Below are positions 43,475-52,006 of a stretch of DNA of 64,000 nucleotides, in pieces. Below the pieces are notes generated by a model. It made no database searches. It saw only the letters and a program-made list of their open reading frames with translations, and was not told where the DNA came from. The translations under genes were made by a program, and so were the position numbers. How positions within the stretch are numbered: the stretch's first letter is position 1; every line of letters starts with the position of its first letter. Source of the stretch: SLNP01 sp964568875 (GTDB taxonomy: Bacteria; Bacteroidota; Bacteroidia; Bacteroidales; VadinHA17). The stretch is from NCBI GenBank assembly GCA_964568875.1, contig CAZMSH010000002.1:186001-250000 (forward strand), read 5' to 3'.

Positions 43475-46171
43475 TTGAAAAAATTGACATCATACTTGTT
43501 AATAAGTTTCCTGAGTTGTTTTGTATCTCTATCTCAGAAGTTTCCTGATAAAGGTATGCCCTTGCTGCATAACTACACTCCTGGTCAGTTTAATGAGATG
43601 GGCAAGATATGGGCAATAACATCTGCAGAAAATGGCATAGTATATATGGCGGCAGATAAGGGTTTGCTCGAATATGATGGAAAAAACTGGAAAAGCTATA
43701 AAGGAAGTAAAGGATTTACCCGGTCAATATTGCTAATCAATGACTCTCTGATATACACAGGTTCCGATCTCGATTTTGGAGTTTGGAAGAGAAACAGATA
43801 TCAGGAGTTCGAATACACTTCATTATATCCGTTTGAAAAAGACCTTAACGAGACATATGAGGAGTTCTGGGCTGTTCATCATACAGATGGTAATGTTATA
43901 TTCATCTCAGCTCAGTATATTTATGTATATAAAAACCAACAACTTACCCGAATCACGGCTCCTCACGGATTTGCAGGCAGTTTCTTAATTAACGATACCC
44001 TGTATGTTTCAGACCTGAACTATGGATTATACCAGCTTAACGGATTATCGCTAAAGCTGTTGTTCGCCTATTCTGAGAATACAGATTTTCAGATCCGGGG
44101 TCTGTATGAAAACAATAAAGGGCTTGTGATAGTAACAAGAGATTCAGGTTTGTTCTCTTATGCTTCAGGTAAACTCGTTGCAATCAATAATGCATTATCA
44201 GAAAAACTAAAGACATCAAAAGTATTCAGTTTTGAGCACATCGATAATAACCATTTAGCCTTTGGCACTGTACTGGGAGGGCTGTTCATTGCTGATTCAG
44301 AAGGACAGATATTACATCAGATAAACAAACAAAAGGGATTACCCAACAACACAATACTTAGCTTGCATTTCAACAGGGAAGGCAGACTGTGGATTGGAAT
44401 GGATTACGGCATTTCCTCCCTGAATCTGAGAAACGACATCACCTACTTCCTGGACTACCGGGGAGATTTTGGAACAGGATCATCTGCAATCCTGCAGGAC
44501 GGTGTCTTCTACCTTGGGACTAACCAGGGACTGTATCGTTCGGATTGGGATGACATGAATAATGATTCTGAATTTTACAAATTCACAGTCGTTCCGGGAA
44601 CCGAAGGACAGGTATGGACATTGGCTGAAATAGACAACTCCTTGCTAATTGGCCATGACCAGGGTTTATTCTATTTGAATGGTAACTCTGTTCAAAAACT
44701 GAGCGACCAGCCAGGAGTGTGGTCAATAATTGAGTACAGGGATTATCTTCTGACTGGTAACTATAATGGGATATCTGTTTTTACAAGAGGCGAAAACGGC
44801 TGGGAGTTTCTGAAAAGGATGGAGCTCATACTGGGTTCATGCAACCAGTTGGTTGTAGAAAAAGAGAATATCCTGTGGGTGAATATTTCAAACTTCGGTA
44901 TTATTCGTGCTGTTTTGGACGACACGCTCTTTCCCGCTGAAAGATCAATATTTCCTGACTCCGTTTTCAAAGGCAATCATCCATCACTTGTAAATGATTC
45001 CACAGGCATAAGAGTGGTAACAGACAGATTTGAATATTCCTTTGATGAAGAAAGCGGACAATTTGTTAATGAGACTGAAAAGATAGCACAGCCCAAAATT
45101 GAAGGAGTCTTATCAGATGTCTATTTACATTTGCCATTAAACTCCGATTATGGCTTCTACCCTGTTTACAATGGCTTTGCTCTTAAATATTTCAGAATGG
45201 GTGACAATACCTACCCCAAGGATAAAAGCAGTTTGATTATCAGAGATATCGTCGGATTCAACAACCACGAGCGTGTAAAATTCTTCCCCAATGCTACTAT
45301 TCCTTACAGATTACATAATCTGAAGATTGAATTTATTGTTCCTGACAAGGATAATGTTTTGTATCAATACCGGTTAAATGAGGGTGGAAGCTGGACTGGC
45401 CGGGATGATGAAAACAGCTATACATTCCTGAATCTTAAGGAAGGTGAACATACGGTATTCGTCAGGGCAATAGCAGAAGGCTCTATTGTCGACGCAACCC
45501 GGGTATCAGTAAGGATAGCTCCCCCCTGGTATCGTTCCTGGTATGCATACACCTTCTACTTCATACTTCTTCTGATTACTGTCTATATACTATTCCTCTG
45601 GCGCAATCTGGCCCTGAAAAGGCAAAAGGAAGAATCTATGGTAAGAGAAAAGGCAGCACTGCTGAAGCAGTCGGAACAATATGAAAAGGAGATTCTAAGA
45701 ATAGAGCAGGAAAAACTGCAATCTGAATACAACCAGCTTAAGCAGGAACTTAAAAGGAAGACCATTGATCTGGCAAATAAAGCAAAGGAAAATGAGGATA
45801 AGAACCGCCTGCTGCTTGCAATGAAGGAGAAGTGTGATCTGGCGCAGAAAAATGAACACGAATCCTCCGGCCTCTGGCGGGAGATGCAAAAAATGATTGA
45901 CTCGTATCTTAACCTGGAGGACAGAACATTTGAGATTCAAATGGATGAGTTGCATCAGGACTTCTTCAGGAAACTAAAAGAACAGTTTCCCGGGCTATCC
46001 GGCAACGATCTGCGTTTATGTGCCTACCTTAAAATAGGTCTTAACTCAAAGGAAATTGCAGATATAATGAATATTCAACCTTCGAGTGCTTACATCAGTC
46101 GTTCAAGACTTAGAAAAAAGCTAAATCTGAATGCCGACGAGGACCTTCATGATTTTCTGTTCAACCTTTAG
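43475..46171 (+). CDS. Membrane-anchored propeller/Y_Y_Y sensor with cytoplasmic LuxR-like HTH (locus regulator)
   Basis: The product has the SusR/hybrid-sensor periplasmic plan without a kinase: two-component propeller repeats (about 25-600; WAITSAENGIVYMAADKGLLEYDG, LSLHFNREGRLWIGMDYGISSL), a Y_Y_Y domain (605-685), one transmembrane helix (about 690-712), a long coiled coil (720-815), and a C-terminal HTH (about 840-898; LRLCAYLKIGLNSKEIADIM, then AYISRSRLRKKL). It should sense a glucan fragment in the periplasm and act directly on DNA. An ATG at 43418 would fall inside the terminator stem and give a poor N-terminus; TTG at 43475 gives MKKLTSYLLISFLSCFVSLSQ-type signal sequence (898 aa), so I choose it. 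Confidence 0.85.
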   Translation: MKKLTSYLLISFLSCFVSLSQKFPDKGMPLLHNYTPGQFNEMGKIWAITSAENGIVYMAADKGLLEYDGKNWKSYKGSKGFTRSILLINDSLIYTGSDLDFGVWKRNRYQEFEYTSLYPFEKDLNETYEEFWAVHHTDGNVIFISAQYIYVYKNQQLTRITAPHGFAGSFLINDTLYVSDLNYGLYQLNGLSLKLLFAYSENTDFQIRGLYENNKGLVIVTRDSGLFSYASGKLVAINNALSEKLKTSKVFSFEHIDNNHLAFGTVLGGLFIADSEGQILHQINKQKGLPNNTILSLHFNREGRLWIGMDYGISSLNLRNDITYFLDYRGDFGTGSSAILQDGVFYLGTNQGLYRSDWDDMNNDSEFYKFTVVPGTEGQVWTLAEIDNSLLIGHDQGLFYLNGNSVQKLSDQPGVWSIIEYRDYLLTGNYNGISVFTRGENGWEFLKRMELILGSCNQLVVEKENILWVNISNFGIIRAVLDDTLFPAERSIFPDSVFKGNHPSLVNDSTGIRVVTDRFEYSFDEESGQFVNETEKIAQPKIEGVLSDVYLHLPLNSDYGFYPVYNGFALKYFRMGDNTYPKDKSSLIIRDIVGFNNHERVKFFPNATIPYRLHNLKIEFIVPDKDNVLYQYRLNEGGSWTGRDDENSYTFLNLKEGEHTVFVRAIAEGSIVDATRVSVRIAPPWYRSWYAYTFYFILLLITVYILFLWRNLALKRQKEESMVREKAALLKQSEQYEKEILRIEQEKLQSEYNQLKQELKRKTIDLANKAKENEDKNRLLLAMKEKCDLAQKNEHESSGLWREMQKMIDSYLNLEDRTFEIQMDELHQDFFRKLKEQFPGLSGNDLRLCAYLKIGLNSKEIADIMNIQPSSAYISRSRLRKKLNLNADEDLHDFLFNL

Positions 46172-46201
46172 AAACAAGTATCTGTTTTAACTGGATTGGC
46201 A

Positions 46202-46801
46202 TTACACCTTTTCAACTGAGACAGACAGATTGAAAGATATCTGTATCTCATTATTGACTTTTATAAGCCCGAACATCGGTGAGGGCGGCGAAATTCCAAA
46301 GTCAGACATTCTTAAAGCCCCTGAACCGGAAAATCTGTACTTATCCTCCTCTACAGCAGTCCATTTGACAGGTATTTCAACTACCTTTCTGTACCCATTC
46401 AGTTTTATTGAGATCATGGCGTTGATCATACCTGATCCATTCTGAGTAGTTGTTTCTGAGTTGAAGACTTCAAGAAGTTCAATTGAAATATTGGGATGTT
46501 TTTCAACACCCAGGGTATTTTGCATATCCTTGGTAAGACGGGGATTAAGGCAGTCAAACGACTTCACGCTTATATTCAGGAGCGCATTTGAAAAGGTTAT
46601 GATATCCTCAGATTCATCTGTAACAACCTCCATATTACCCTTTGCTGATTCACTGATTGAAATGCATTCGAAACAATTTACCGAACTGGTACCTGACAAG
46701 CGCAGCCAGCTTTCCTCACCCAAAGTGTAGGATATGTTTCTGGCCTCACCTGATGTTAACAGAAGAGGCAGGAGTAGTATTTTGAAGATTCCATGGATCA
46801 T
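46202..46801 (-). CDS. YceI-like lipocalin-fold periplasmic protein (distal gene of operon)
   Basis: The 199-aa protein has a signal peptide (MIHGIFKILLLPLLLTSGEA) and a divergent YceI-type beta-barrel: NISIELLEVF, AMISIKLNGYRKVVEIPVKW and a final RMSDFGISPPSPMFGLIKVNNEIQISF, which matches the MSDHEVSPPTAMFGAL motif of the paralogue at 48.3 kb. YceI proteins bind polyprenyl-type lipids such as ubiquinone precursors. Its N-terminal half is less conserved than usual. It is the third gene of a leftward YceI-porin-YceI operon, 77 bases after the porin. Confidence 0.75.
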   Translation of the reverse strand: MIHGIFKILLLPLLLTSGEARNISYTLGEESWLRLSGTSSVNCFECISISESAKGNMEVVTDESEDIITFSNALLNISVKSFDCLNPRLTKDMQNTLGVEKHPNISIELLEVFNSETTTQNGSGMINAMISIKLNGYRKVVEIPVKWTAVEEDKYRFSGSGALRMSDFGISPPSPMFGLIKVNNEIQISFNLSVSVEKV

Positions 46802-46878
46802 AACTTCGTTTTTTAACTTTGTTATATTTCGCAGATGCCTGCATAACAGCAGGCACCGCGAAACAGAAGATATTTAGC

Positions 46879-48228
46879 TTAAAAGCCTACAGCGGCTTCG
46901 AGGATAAATCCGTTAAAAGTTGCCCCGTTACGGTAATCAGTAGCATTGAAACCATTGAAATTCTGGTTCACATATTCAAGTTTCAGAAGCAGGTTTTTTG
47001 TAGTATACCAACCTGCTGAAAGCTGAATGCGGTCTATCGAGATGTCATCTGTATATCCTGAAAGAAGTCCGGTTACTTTATTATAGCGGCCGGCAATGAA
47101 AGCCTGCTCCCGGGGCAGAAACCTGTATACCATTTCTCCCGCAATCTGGCTGAAAGAGCGGCTTTCAGCAACCATAGGGCTCTCGGTTCCGCTACTGGTC
47201 TCGTACGTGCCAAAGAATTCCAGACCCCTGAACTTTATGAACGGGTTAATGGAGATAGCAGTAACCTTGTGGGTAAATCCGGGAGATATTCGCCCTGAAG
47301 TAAACCTGTTTGTAGGAGTGTACAGCGAGAAAGCGCCTGATGAAACAGTCCTTTCAGGTTCAGCTGCCATATAGTACCTCGATCCGGTACGGTCACCTGC
47401 ATACAATGTGTTGCGTGTTGTACCCGGATTGGCATAAAGGCTTGCGCTGAGACGTACTCTGAGATCATCGTTCAATTGTGTATCGTAACCAACCTTGGCT
47501 AATATGGAAGGACTTTTGCGAAGTACATCGCCATTTGAGTCATAGGCGGTCTTAACATCTCCATTTATGATACCTCCTGTCATTCCTGCCATTAAAAACA
47601 GATTTTCAGAGGGAAAAACATAAAGCTCCCCACCGATCTCGGTAGTAAAGGCATCCATTATATAATTTCCAACGAAGGGATTAAGAATTGTATTACCGTT
47701 GTCACTCCTGCGAAACTGCTGATCACCGTAATTAATACCGAAGTGACCTATCTTAACAGTGAAGTAACGGGTAAACCAGTCTGGATTGCCAAACATCGGA
47801 AGCTTGTCAATCTGAATATAACCTCCCTTGACCCAGAACTCAGGATGATGACGGGATGACATATAGTTTTCCAGTGAAACACGTATTCCATCCTCAAGCT
47901 GAATATCGAAGCGAAGGTTGGCAGTAGCAAGGTTGAAACCTGACGCTAGTGGATATAGTGCATTCAGGTTATGCGTTACTGATCCAATGGTAACGTTGTT
48001 CGGCTGAGCTGTATTGCTGTGGCTCAGCGCCTGAAATTGCTGGGTAAAGCTTCCCCCAATCCTTACAGTCATGCCGGTAAAGGGTACAGTATCTGCTTTG
48101 GGTGACTCAAAGACATGTATGCCACTCTGATCGAACGGCCTGTAAAAGGCGATTTTGCCATTCTGTCCATATAGCGTGGTCGCAAAAATCATCAAAACCA
48201 AAACGTAAAATAGTCGTGTTGTTTTCAT
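46879..48228 (-). CDS. Outer-membrane beta-barrel (porin-like) protein
   Basis: The 449-aa product has a signal peptide (MKTTRLFYVLVLMIFATTLYG) and a mature chain of alternating amphipathic strands, with YVNQNFNGFNATDYRNGATFNGFILEAAVGF (last strand ending in Phe) as the BAM-type C-terminal signal at about residues 419-449. Features such as PDWFTRYFTVKIGHFGINYGDQ and FRRSDNG resemble phosphate-selective porin O/P-type proteins, but selectivity cannot be inferred. It lies between two YceI genes in a leftward operon controlled from the divergent region at 48.9-49.1 kb, 56 bases after the first YceI gene. Confidence 0.78.
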   Translation of the reverse strand: MKTTRLFYVLVLMIFATTLYGQNGKIAFYRPFDQSGIHVFESPKADTVPFTGMTVRIGGSFTQQFQALSHSNTAQPNNVTIGSVTHNLNALYPLASGFNLATANLRFDIQLEDGIRVSLENYMSSRHHPEFWVKGGYIQIDKLPMFGNPDWFTRYFTVKIGHFGINYGDQQFRRSDNGNTILNPFVGNYIMDAFTTEIGGELYVFPSENLFLMAGMTGGIINGDVKTAYDSNGDVLRKSPSILAKVGYDTQLNDDLRVRLSASLYANPGTTRNTLYAGDRTGSRYYMAAEPERTVSSGAFSLYTPTNRFTSGRISPGFTHKVTAISINPFIKFRGLEFFGTYETSSGTESPMVAESRSFSQIAGEMVYRFLPREQAFIAGRYNKVTGLLSGYTDDISIDRIQLSAGWYTTKNLLLKLEYVNQNFNGFNATDYRNGATFNGFILEAAVGF

Positions 48229-48284
48229 AGTAAATTTCTCTCTTGTTTAAGTAAGTATTTATTAATTATATCTGATATGAAGCT

Positions 48285-48887
48285 CTATTTGCTCCCGGTG
48301 ACAATACCTGGCTGTAGTACAACAGAATACTTAAGAGTGACCTCGTCTCCTGTGGTAAGAGCACCAAACATTGCCGTAGGAGGTGAAACTTCATGATCAC
48401 TCATCTTAACGGCAGTGCTGCCTGAAAGCTCAATTGTACCATCAGGCTTCATCCTGCCTGATGCATTTACACTCACTGTCCGGGCAACTCCTGAAACAAT
48501 AAGCTGTCCGGTTGTGCTGATAGTGTACACTCCGCCTTCTTCTGTAATAGAATTAACCCTGCCAAGCTCATACCTGATCTCAGGATGGGATTTGGTGTCA
48601 AGCGCATCATTGATTTTTGAGTTCATTATATTGCCCCTTGATGCCTTGAATGATCTGGCATCAACTATGATACTCAAGCCTTCCAGACCGGTTATCTTAC
48701 CATTATCGACCTTAATCTTTACCGAACCTTTAAGGCTTTCAACATCAGCATACCAGTCATGAAGGTTAGACGTACCCTCTACCTTCAGCGAATGCGATTT
48801 AACATCGTATTGAGTTACCTGTGCATCGACAGAAGCTGACAAAATCAAAATCAGCACTATCGATTTAATTATTGCTTTTGTTCTCAT
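48285..48887 (-). CDS. YceI family periplasmic protein
   Basis: From the ATG at 48887 (preferred over 48899) the product is 200 aa with a signal peptide (MRTKAIIKSIVLILILSASVDA). It is a clear YceI protein: VKSHSLKVEGTSNLHDW at the first strand, ARSFKASRGNIMNSKINDAL, SHPEIRYELG and KMSDHEVSPPTAMFGALTTGDEVTLKY. YceI proteins are periplasmic lipocalin-like carriers of isoprenoid lipids, often encoded with respiratory or stress genes. It is the first gene of the YceI-porin-YceI operon and sits about 40 bases after a possible sigma-54 start site. Confidence 0.88.
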   Translation of the reverse strand: MRTKAIIKSIVLILILSASVDAQVTQYDVKSHSLKVEGTSNLHDWYADVESLKGSVKIKVDNGKITGLEGLSIIVDARSFKASRGNIMNSKINDALDTKSHPEIRYELGRVNSITEEGGVYTISTTGQLIVSGVARTVSVNASGRMKPDGTIELSGSTAVKMSDHEVSPPTAMFGALTTGDEVTLKYSVVLQPGIVTGSK

Positions 48888-48939
48888 GGTATTATACAAC
48901 TTTTACTGTAAATAATAATTATTTAGACTCTCTCTAAAT

Positions 48940-48957
48940 AAACAATAACCAGACCAA
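48940..48957 (-). promoter_or_regulatory. Candidate sigma-54 promoter of the YceI operon
   Basis: On the complement the sequence reads TTTGGTCTGGTTATTGTTT-like, with TTGG and TTGT separated so that GG and GT are 10 bases apart, as in -24/-12 promoters (consensus GG-N10-GC). The -12 dinucleotide is GT, not GC, so the match is imperfect. Predicted start near 48930. Confidence 0.35.
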
Positions 48958-48980
48958 ATGGTTGGCAGGCATTATCATTT

Positions 48981-49016
48981 AGTCTTTAAAGACTTGATTA
49001 TATGTCATTTAAGACA
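48981..49016. promoter_or_regulatory. Paired palindromes, candidate binding sites of the NtrC-type regulator
   Basis: GTCTTTAAAGAC (48982-48993, perfect palindrome, extended to AGTCTTTAAAGACT) and GTCATTTAAGAC (49004-49015, imperfect) are 10/12 identical and centred 22 bp apart, two helical turns. They lie roughly 55-80 bp upstream of the predicted YceI operon start, the usual place for enhancer sites of sigma-54 activators, and just past the 3' end of the response regulator gene. Confidence 0.45.
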
Positions 49017-49049
49017 CTTACCGGATGACAAACAAAGAGCCGGCCAGTT

Positions 49050-49073
49050 AGAAAAACGACGAAATTTCGTCGG
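49050..49073 (-). terminator. Rho-independent terminator of the response regulator gene
   Basis: The perfect palindrome CGACGAAATTTCGTCG (49057-49072) is followed on the complement by TTTTTC, 24 bases after the regulator stop. The loop is short (AATT), but stem plus T-run support termination. Confidence 0.7.
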
Positions 49074-49095
49074 AACGGACGAAAAGCTGCAGTTT

Positions 49096-50451
49096 TCAGG
49101 CTTCAATTCCCAGCTTTTCAATTCTAGATTTAAGGGTTGATGGCGGCAGATCGAGCAGCCTTGCGGCTCCGGCCTTGTTTCCTCCTGATCTTATAAGGGC
49201 ATCTCTTATTGCGTTTGACTCTACTTCCTCAAGAATTTCATTAAGCGGCTTATTGCCAAAATGGAAACAGGTATGCTTTTTACCCGGAAATCGCACATCA
49301 TAAGGCAGGATATCTTTATCTATAACGCCTTCCTGAGCCATTATCACGAGCCTCTCCATAAGGTTCTTCAGTTCCCTGACATTTCCCGGAAAATCATTTT
49401 GACGAAGGATGGACAGAGTCTCCTTTTCTATCGTGATCCCGCTTCCGCCTGCAAACTCTTCAACAAAATGATGTGCAAGTACTTCAATATCATCAGGTCT
49501 CTCCCTTAGCGGAGGAAGGTTTATCGGAAAAACATTAAGCCGGTAGTACAGGTCCTCCCGGAACTTCCCTTGGTCAACCAAAACTTTCAGATCTTTTTTT
49601 GTTGATGCAATTACGCGGACGTCTATCTTAACAGTCTCGGTTCCCCCTACCCTTTCAATCTCCCCTTCCTCGAGAGCTCTCAACAACTTAACCTGAAGGT
49701 CAAACGGCATGTCGTCAATATCATCAAGGTACAGAGTACCTTTGTCTGCCATTTCAAAACGGCCCGCTCTCATCTTTTCAGCTCCCGTGAAGGAACCTTT
49801 CTCGTGGCCGAACAGTTCGCTTTCGAAGATATCCCGCGACAGTATGGCGCAGCTAACCTTTATAAAAGGAGCTGTGCTTCTGTTACTGTTATAGTGGATG
49901 ATACTGGTAAGCAACTCCTTGCCTGTGCCGGTTTCACCGGTTATAAGAACGGTAGTGGTTTTATCAGCTACCAGGCTGACCATGTCAAACACCTTCTGTG
50001 TGACGCCGCTTTTTCCTATAAATGATGATCTGTCGAATTGTTTCCTGACCTGTTTACGGAGTTCCCGGTTCTCTTCCCTGACGCTCTTTAACTCCCTTAT
50101 GCGTTCGACTGTCATAAGTAGTTCGTCAATATTAAAGGGTTTGGAGATATAGTCGTAGGCACCAAGCTTCATTGCCTCCACTGCAGTATTGACACTGGCA
50201 TAGGCTGTCATTAACAGAACAAAGGTTTCCGGTCTTGTCTGCCGGATTATTTTAAGAAATTCCATGCCGTTCATACCCGGCATATTGAGGTCGGTTATAA
50301 TTACATCAGACTCTTCATCCGATTCATTAAGGAGTTGCAATGCTGCCTGTGCAGAAGAGAATTCTCTTACCTGGTAACCTGCATCGCGAAGATCATCAGC
50401 AGTGGTAACTCTGACTATTCTCTCATCATCAACAATGAATATTTTAAGCAT
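49096..50451 (-). CDS. Sigma-54-dependent response regulator (NtrC/AioR type)
   Basis: The 451-aa protein has a receiver domain (1-120) with phospho-acceptor D54 in IITDLNMPG, a AAA+ domain (about 140-370) with Walker A GETGTGKE and the sigma-54 contact loop GSFTGA (a Ser variant of GAFTGA), and a Fis-type HTH at the C-terminus (GGNKAGAARLLDLPPSTLKSRI). It should activate sigma-54 promoters when phosphorylated by the kinase encoded directly upstream, whose gene overlaps it by 8 bases. The nearest target candidate is the divergently placed YceI-porin-YceI operon just beyond its own terminator. Confidence 0.94.
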   Translation of the reverse strand: MLKIFIVDDERIVRVTTADDLRDAGYQVREFSSAQAALQLLNESDEESDVIITDLNMPGMNGMEFLKIIRQTRPETFVLLMTAYASVNTAVEAMKLGAYDYISKPFNIDELLMTVERIRELKSVREENRELRKQVRKQFDRSSFIGKSGVTQKVFDMVSLVADKTTTVLITGETGTGKELLTSIIHYNSNRSTAPFIKVSCAILSRDIFESELFGHEKGSFTGAEKMRAGRFEMADKGTLYLDDIDDMPFDLQVKLLRALEEGEIERVGGTETVKIDVRVIASTKKDLKVLVDQGKFREDLYYRLNVFPINLPPLRERPDDIEVLAHHFVEEFAGGSGITIEKETLSILRQNDFPGNVRELKNLMERLVIMAQEGVIDKDILPYDVRFPGKKHTCFHFGNKPLNEILEEVESNAIRDALIRSGGNKAGAARLLDLPPSTLKSRIEKLGIEA

Positions 50452-52006
50452 GAGCGCTGTTATTTAGTGTTTTATCAGGCTGAGGTATGGTAACAATTAC
50501 GGTAAGTCCTCCGTTTTCTGAATTTATCGCGGTAATACTGCCGTTATGGCTGGCAATAATGTTGTAGCTTACCGACAGACCGAGACCCGTTCCCTGCTTT
50601 ATCTTTTTCATGGTAAAAAACGGGTCGAAGATTGATGTGAGTTTTTCAGGGGCCACACCTGTACCATTGTCGGTAATACGTACTACCACCTCGCTGCCTG
50701 TTCCTGCTACCTCTATGTTTATTGAACCGGTTAACGTTGGTTCATCTGTTTTCCTCTCGTTTATGGCATCAATACTGTTAAGAACTATATTCAGAAAAAC
50801 CTGCTGCAGATGATTCGGACTTGCGGTGACAATCAACCTGTCTTCTGCAAAGTTACCCGAGAGTTCTATGCCTGATTTGTCGATCTGATACCTGGCCAGG
50901 GCAACTGAATTTCTTATCAGCCCGTTGATGTCCGTTTCAATGAGCACAAGATCCTGCTTCCTTGAAAAATTAAGCATTCCCTCCACTACGTGCTCGATCC
51001 TTTCCAGTGCTTCAGACATCAGCGCTATGTACTCTGAATTCTGTGCGACATTTTCAGGTTTGTCACTTATTCTCCTTATGCAGTTTCTCATACCGGCCAG
51101 CGGATTGTTTATCTCATGAGCCAAACCTGCTGCAAGTGTTCCGAGAGACACCATTTTTTCACTATGCGACAAAGACTCATGGGCCCTCATTAATTCATAA
51201 TATGCTTTATTGAGCCTTTGAAGCATTTCATTGAATGCATTATCAAGTGTGTCTATTTCATCGGTGAGGCTGAATATGTTTTTCAGTCTCACCGAGACCC
51301 TGGTGTCAGTAACCATGTCAGTTTGTTTTTTCCTGCCCAAAGAATCAAGATCCACACCCGATGCACGTCTGCTGATTGACTTAAGAGGATCGGTGATTAC
51401 ATATGACAGAATGAATGCAGCCAGTATCCCCAGAAACAAAAAAAAGAAAACCATTCCTATGAAAAGCGATGTAATACGGCCTATTCTGATATAAAACTCA
51501 TCCTCCTTCATTCCGACCCTGACCTTACCCCCGGTGCTGTCTGTTATCGGCAGAGCTATGTCCCTGACCGTTCTGTGTCTGTCGTTTATATCTCTGACAA
51601 TCTGAACACCGGCGTCACCACTATCAGCAGGATTATTTAAACCAATCAACTCCGCTGGTACGTAATCGTTGAATGAATGCGCCAGTATCTGCCCTTCAGA
51701 TGTTATTATCATTACATAATCAACATCACTGTTAACCCTTATGGTTTGGTCTATAATATTATATAGCGCCACCAGATCATCATATAAAATTGGTTCTGAA
51801 GCACTCTCAGCAATTGCCATGGCTATACTTATACCATGTTTTTCTATCTGCTCTTCAAAGGTCTTGTAAACCTGGTTCCTTATATAAATGAGATTGATAG
51901 ATCCAAAAAGAAGAACTGTTAAACTAATTGCAATGGTAAATTTCCAGAACAGTGAAAGTCTCCTGCTCCTATTACCTTTATTTGATTCATCAGACCTGAT
52001 CATCAC
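50444..52006 (-). CDS. Membrane sensor histidine kinase (NtrB/AioS type)
   Basis: The 520-aa protein has two transmembrane helices (about 21-42 and 180-203) around a ~135-residue periplasmic sensor domain, a HAMP linker (204-265), a coiled coil, a HisKA domain with H297 in AAGLAHEINNPLAG, and a HATPase_c domain with N-box NSIDAIN, G1 DNGTGVAPE and G2 GTGLGLSVS. It phosphorylates the co-encoded sigma-54 response regulator. The gene follows the PhnD-like lipoprotein gene with no gap (52007/52006), which suggests that this binding protein presents the signal to its periplasmic domain. Confidence 0.92.
   Translation of the reverse strand: MMIRSDESNKGNRSRRLSLFWKFTIAISLTVLLFGSINLIYIRNQVYKTFEEQIEKHGISIAMAIAESASEPILYDDLVALYNIIDQTIRVNSDVDYVMIITSEGQILAHSFNDYVPAELIGLNNPADSGDAGVQIVRDINDRHRTVRDIALPITDSTGGKVRVGMKEDEFYIRIGRITSLFIGMVFFFLFLGILAAFILSYVITDPLKSISRRASGVDLDSLGRKKQTDMVTDTRVSVRLKNIFSLTDEIDTLDNAFNEMLQRLNKAYYELMRAHESLSHSEKMVSLGTLAAGLAHEINNPLAGMRNCIRRISDKPENVAQNSEYIALMSEALERIEHVVEGMLNFSRKQDLVLIETDINGLIRNSVALARYQIDKSGIELSGNFAEDRLIVTASPNHLQQVFLNIVLNSIDAINERKTDEPTLTGSINIEVAGTGSEVVVRITDNGTGVAPEKLTSIFDPFFTMKKIKQGTGLGLSVSYNIIASHNGSITAINSENGGLTVIVTIPQPDKTLNNSAHA

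Noticed and set aside
43475..46171. Hybrid two-component histidine kinase
   Set aside because: The propeller and Y_Y_Y domains suggest one, but the cytoplasmic part has only a coiled coil and HTH, with no HisKA, HATPase or receiver domain.
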